Assembly: GCA_019914995.1 (NCBI GenBank)
Contig: CM034128.1
Coordinates: 1,180,501-1,244,500, forward strand
DNA: 64,000 bases
Direction of reading: 5' to 3'
Origin: Acanthochlamys bracteata
Lineage: Eukaryota; Streptophyta; Magnoliopsida; Pandanales; Velloziaceae
The notes beneath the pieces are model-generated. The model was not told the DNA's origin. It saw only the letters and a list, made by a program, of their open reading frames with translations, and made no database searches. The translations under genes and the position numbers were made by a program. Each line of letters starts with the position of its first letter. Within the stretch, counting starts at the first letter, position 1. This document shows, in pieces, positions 59,301 to 64,000 of the stretch.

Positions 59301-62300
59301 ATACAACTCAGATTCACATGTACCTAGAAACTCATGAAGTTGCCTCCTCGCAATCCTGTGAGCACGTAGAAATGCCCCACATATGGAGCATGATGATTCT
59401 AGCCTTTCCACAGTGAAGTACGTAAACAACTTTTGTGGGAATCTATGAAGAAATTTGTAGTAACTTGGGAAATGGACATGAGACTTTAAGCCTTTCCAAT
59501 CACACAATGGCTCACCAGATACCAAATCCATTGCCCCATCAACAGACTGCATTAATAGATTTGCAGTAATCTGGGTAATCCTCCCTTCATCAAGCATTCC
59601 CCAGTATGCAGCCTGTACACCTAGACGAAAAACCATAAACCAACTTCCATTATAAAAAGAAAGAAGGGAAACATGCCCAAAAAACTACCCAGTGTCTATA
59701 TTTTGTGTGGAAGAGTTCAATACATCTTAGTTTCAGTAACTGAGCCACGTCACTAGAAACTATTAGAGCTAAGAGGCAAAACAAGTTTGTGTACAGAATC
59801 TTCCATACTACTGCAATTCTGTCAACCGATAACTCACAATAGAAGTCATATTTTGAGTCATTCAAATAAGATAAGCAAATGATATTCACTGTAACCATGG
59901 TATCATTTTACAAACATGTTTGCGCAGAAGCTTACCCAATGCAGCATAACACGGAAGTTGGTATTTTACATCAATTAAGAAATTTCAAAGTATGTAGCTA
60001 AATCAATTTCGTAGGTAACCAATGAAGAGTAGTTTACTCACATGCACCCAAAATAAAGGTTCATGCAGAATCAAAAAGTCCGCAACAAGACAAATAATTC
60101 TACACAGTTCAACTACAAATGCTGAAAATTACATTGCAGCTCCAACACCCCCAAACTTATACCAACAGTGCTGCATGATACTATATTAGGGAATAAACAA
60201 TAATAAGGATGGTGTCACAATTATGTTTAAATGATGCACACAAATTCTCTTACCATTTAATAGACGAACTCGAACATCTTTCAGTTCCATTTCATGCAAA
60301 GCAGTTTCACTTTCCGATGCACCATGAGCTTGGACTTGTCCTTCAACCAGGCCATTCAAGCATGAGATGTACCTTTGGACAGTTTGCCAATCAGCAGGTC
60401 CTAGTTCCTCATCATCACCTAGATCACCAAATGACTCCATTGCCTTGTTTAACATTTCATATCTTGTATAATTCAACACCCTGACCTGCCATTGGTTCCA
60501 CAACTATATTAACGGTGCGTTTGGCAGTGCGTTCCCTAAAAGCTCCTTTTCAACTTTTCATTTCAGGTTTTAAATAAACCTTTTACAACATTCTACATAA
60601 TTTATTTAAAAATTATAAAGTGCAGAGAAATTCTACGTAGTAAGATCTTATTATTGCTTATTTTTATTTTTTTAACATAAAAAATAGAATTCGTTTTTCG
60701 AAATAGGATAAAAATATCCTCAATTTCAGAAAAGCACTTTTCAAAAACACTCCCAAACATCCCTAAGGCTTGTTCAAATTTGCCCTAGGTTTATCCACAG
60801 CTTGTCCATAGACCACAATAGCTGAAATTCATTTGGTAGAAGTCAAATATTTGTTGCAAATTAGAAGAGAATCAGAAACTTGGATTCTTAGATTACGTAA
60901 AGTGGTTTATCTCCAAATACTAAGAAATTCACTATCACCCTAATATAGTTATGGATAATAAAGTCGCATAATTTGTTAGAAGTCAATAACTTGCAACATT
61001 AGAAGTCAATAACTTTACTTAGGAGGATATTTAATAATTCAATAGTTATAGCATCACATTCCCAAAATGTGTAAAAAACATTAACTAAATCCAAGTTTCT
61101 ATTTTATGTGTGGCACTCGGAAGACGAATCTTTAAGATCTATGGAGCAGTCAAAATCATGAATACTTGATACTAGTTTTCTCATATTTAAAAGATGAACT
61201 TACAAAATAACAGAAAAATTCCTATGCAAGCAAACAAATGACTTAGTGGACTAACCTTTGTTGGTGTCAGCTTATCCATACCTAAAAGGTGTAGGATAAA
61301 TTGGGTAGTTGTGCCATTAACTGTGAGTGTCAAGAATACAATTCCGCCAGTAAAAAACAAAAACTGTAGAAGTAAACAAGTGAATTGTATAACTAAGTGA
61401 AACTATAGCAAAGTTTTCAATATTAAGCATTCTGCATGCAATCATACATACCAAGATACCAACTTCTGGTTTTAGATGAGACTGATCCAAGCTGTCACTG
61501 GCACGCTGTAATTGATTACATAGAATTCCTAATTAAGGTAAGTGCCAAGAGAAAGGAAGCATATTGCAATAGATATGCACTAGGATTATTAAACTCAAGC
61601 TCGAAAGCGTATGTTAATTTAACTTTGGGAGTTCGAAACTAGAAGTAAATGGGAGAGTTCCAAACTAGAAGTAAACTTCCATTTTTGAGACGCAGTTCAA
61701 GGAGATTTTAGCTTTCAAGTAAGTGCACACAAAAATTGCTAAAACCATTCATCACTACTTTTCACTAACCAACACTGCCAGATAAGAAAAAAATGCCTTA
61801 CTTTAACTGACAGGGATAAAGACAGAGCAACAGCACCTCGCAATCCCGACCATATAAGAATTATTGCTTCTTTCCAGTCCAAACCATAACCAAAATATCT
61901 CAAAAGAGGATACAACAGCCCAACAACTATGCACCGAGATAACTGGACAAAAACATAGAGAAGAATGAGGTAGCCCCACGAAGTTCCTGAAAAACGAACA
62001 AATATCCAAGAACGTAAAGGAATTTAGTATAAAAGTCCTTTTTTTAAGTTCCTAAAAAATGTCTGAGCTTCAATTCTATATGATATCCCCAGAAATAACA
62101 GCTACTTTCTGAAGCATCGGAAAATAATATAGCATGTCATTAATGACATTAACGTGGATCTTGCCATGATTTACTGATAGTCTGGTACACCTCTATTTGC
62201 TGTTTCTATTCTTGTAAGTGCCATGATCATGGGCAAATAAGAACCTAAAGCCATGCAGCATGCTGCTTTCACACTTTCCAATCTATTACAATGAAACTTA

Positions 62301-63647
62301 AATGTCAAAAGCGATAGTCTCAACAATACCACCAAAAGTATGGTATGATGATGAGGTTGGACGTTAAGATGACATCTTTCCTTACTTACATACACCAACT
62401 AAATAAATTGTCATCCCTTCTATCAGATTCAGAATGACAGAATTGGAAACAGAACTTCTAGAAAGTCAGGCCTTAATATTATTCAACAACAAGAAGAACA
62501 AAGAACTCCTTGCTAATGACAATTCCATATAAGTAGTCACATAGACAATGTCACTACTAGCTATAATTAAAAGAATGAAATGCCCATGTGTAATACGATG
62601 TGCACATTTGGTGATGAGTTACTTAGATAGAATTTTTTTTAAAAATAAGTGTAGCTCAAAAAGTATATGTTCCTGGAAATACCATGCCGTTCGAAGTGGC
62701 CGTAATTGCGGAGAATTCCTTCAGCTATCACCACCCCACTAAAAGAACAAAACAATAAACTCATAGGAACATGGCACCACATATGTAGATCCAAGGTAGC
62801 TTCTATGTTTATGCCAAATCTATAGTAAAATGAAGATTCTATGCAAAATCACAATCACGAAAGTCCATGCACGAAGCATTTATCATTCATGTTGAAGCTA
62901 ACATGATAATAAGTAACAACACTATCTTGTTTTGATAAAGGAGACTAAAATACTAGAGTAATATCCAGCCAATTTTGCTGTAGCATGTTTCACACCAACA
63001 AGGAAGCTTCTAAGAGGCAAGTAGCTCAGATTAGACGTTTAATCAGCAGTCTGTTTCAAACAAAACCAAATATTTAAGCTGCAGCCTCTTTCAATTAATT
63101 GTCTAATCTGGAAATAAATTAATTCCTTAGACTAAAGGTCGCAGCACCACAGCTCAAACATTGCTACTACAGGTAAGGTGATTCTAGATAGGTTTCTCTC
63201 ATTAAATCTTGTTGAACATCTCTACAAGAGATGGTGCAATAATGTACCATGATGGATTATCCTTTCATACAATAATTTCATCATATCTTCACACCATATG
63301 ATCTAGCAAATTCTTCTTCCAAGATTATTTCTCAAGTGTGCTCTGAAATCAACAACAGTCTAAATTATTCAAAAAAAAGGATTTCTGGAAGAATTAGAAC
63401 AGAATAGGGTGTGAAACTGTGAATTCATAGAGCATAAGTGGTACAACCACTGTGTTACTAAAATTCAACAATAAGGTTTCTATACTTTTCCATTGAACAT
63501 GCCTCATAACCACTAATAACCACACAAAAAAAAAAAAAAGTCTCATTTGCATTGATAAATAGACATTTGCCAAAGGCATGCTGAAATGATAGGAAACCAT
63601 ACCTCAAAATGAAAATTAAAGTATTTGCAATATAGGCAACCATTTCC
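56390..63647 (-). CDS. SOS1: Na+/H+ antiporter SOS1 (NHX7), 5' end cut by window edge
   Basis: Plasma-membrane Na+/H+ exchanger that exports sodium and confers salt tolerance. In Arabidopsis it is activated by SOS2/SOS3. Visible exons: 63603-63647, 62683-62738, 61802-61986, 61452-61505, 61256-61363, 60254-60485, 59324-59620, 58759-58856, 58368-58499, 58069-58287, 57783-57989, 57249-57513, 56836-57137, 56390-56731; about 2,542 nt (about 847 codons of roughly 1,150). The end of the transporter domain is seen in EMVAYIANTLIFIL, SGVVIAEGIL and GYGLDWKEAIILIWSGLRGA. Then come the cytosolic part (VQAAYWGMLDEGRITQ, RAHRIARRQLHEFLG), a cyclic-nucleotide-binding-like domain (GSTLYKEGSKPNEIWIISSG) and the tail RTANDMRKMYRSFLG. 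The extreme C-terminus has VRIDSPSRLSFP, matching the Ser motif that SOS2 phosphorylates to lift autoinhibition. NHX8 is unlikely because it lacks this long tail. Confidence 0.94.
60510..60770 (+). repeat. MITE-like element inside a SOS1 intron
   Basis: The left end is GGTGCGTTTGGCAGTGCG and the right end is CACTCCCAAACATCCCTAAG. The core GTGCAGAGAAATTCTACGTA and TTATTTTTATTTTTTT match the UBP12/13 intron copy (near 8265). It lies in the intron between exons 60254-60485 and 61256-61363. Confidence 0.8.
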
Positions 63648-64000
63648 CTGATAAAAGAATACCAAAATGAATTAACTAATCAATATCAAGTATATAATGT
63701 TTCTTATTAGAAAAAAATTCAAAGTATGCGATTTTATATATCAAACAAGAGCCCAAGTAAATATGTGATATCAGATGATAAGAAAATGGTTGGGTGCCAA
63801 AAAACAAATACAATAGGTAAAAATTTATCCCACTGGGCGGAGTCAGCTATATGAATCTTTCTATATAGTATAAAAAACAATATGATAAAGGAAAGATACA
63901 ATTTCTAACATATTGCAAAATTCAAGTCTAGTGTAAGTTAAGTGAAAAATACAATTACATATGTCTGTCATTTCTAGTGAAGATGGAACATTTTGTAAGC
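63648..64000. other. SOS1 intron running off the right edge
   Basis: No further SOS1 exon is recognisable between 63648 and the window end, so it is read as part of the intron upstream of the FWEM-coding exon. The remaining exons (about 300 codons) lie outside. Confidence 0.55.

Overview
This is nuclear DNA from a flowering plant, most likely a woody eudicot. Genes are split by many short, AT-rich introns, intergenic DNA is very AT-rich and full of short inverted-repeat elements, and every recognisable protein is a plant family. I could not identify the species. Exon limits were read by eye from splice signals and reading-frame continuity. All assembled coding sequences close in frame, but none is backed by transcripts.

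Layout: (1) 161-9747, minus strand: UBP12/UBP13-type ubiquitin protease, 31 exons visible, with the last coding exon beyond the left edge. (2) 13138-39604, minus strand: a tandem array of five intact glycoside hydrolase family 3 (GH3) beta-glucosidase/beta-glucan exohydrolase genes, called GH3-1 to GH3-5 here, plus a decayed GH3 fragment near 30.7-31.2 kb. An RNase III-like gene of the RTL2 type (18926-21770, plus strand) sits between GH3-1 and GH3-2. (3) 41103-43753, minus: an RRM protein resembling BPA1 (binding partner of ACD11). (4) 43.9-47.4 kb: gene-free DNA packed with copies of a MITE-like repeat. (5) 47490-48772, plus: a divergent annexin, followed at once by 49131-49681, plus: an RTM2-like small heat-shock-domain protein with a C-terminal membrane anchor. 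(6) 50.4-50.95 kb: a PPR gene relic. (7) 52610-53751, minus: an R2R3-MYB of the MYB52/MYB54 type. (8) 56390 to the right edge, minus: SOS1, the plasma-membrane Na+/H+ antiporter, with its first exons beyond the edge.

The GH3 array is the notable part. The five genes encode secreted enzymes of about 628-647 residues that should act in the cell wall on beta-glucans or xyloglucan oligosaccharides. All keep the nucleophile Asp and the acid/base Glu. They share an eight-intron coding plan, except that GH3-2 has precisely lost intron 5. Intron 2 starts with GC instead of GT in all five genes and apparently in the relic. The residue after the nucleophile, a Trp in the substrate clamp of the barley enzyme, is Trp, Tyr, Ser, Trp and Trp in GH3-1 to GH3-5. 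Copies 4 and 5 form one subgroup and copies 1 to 3 another. I saw no bacterial-type system, CRISPR array or intact transposon.
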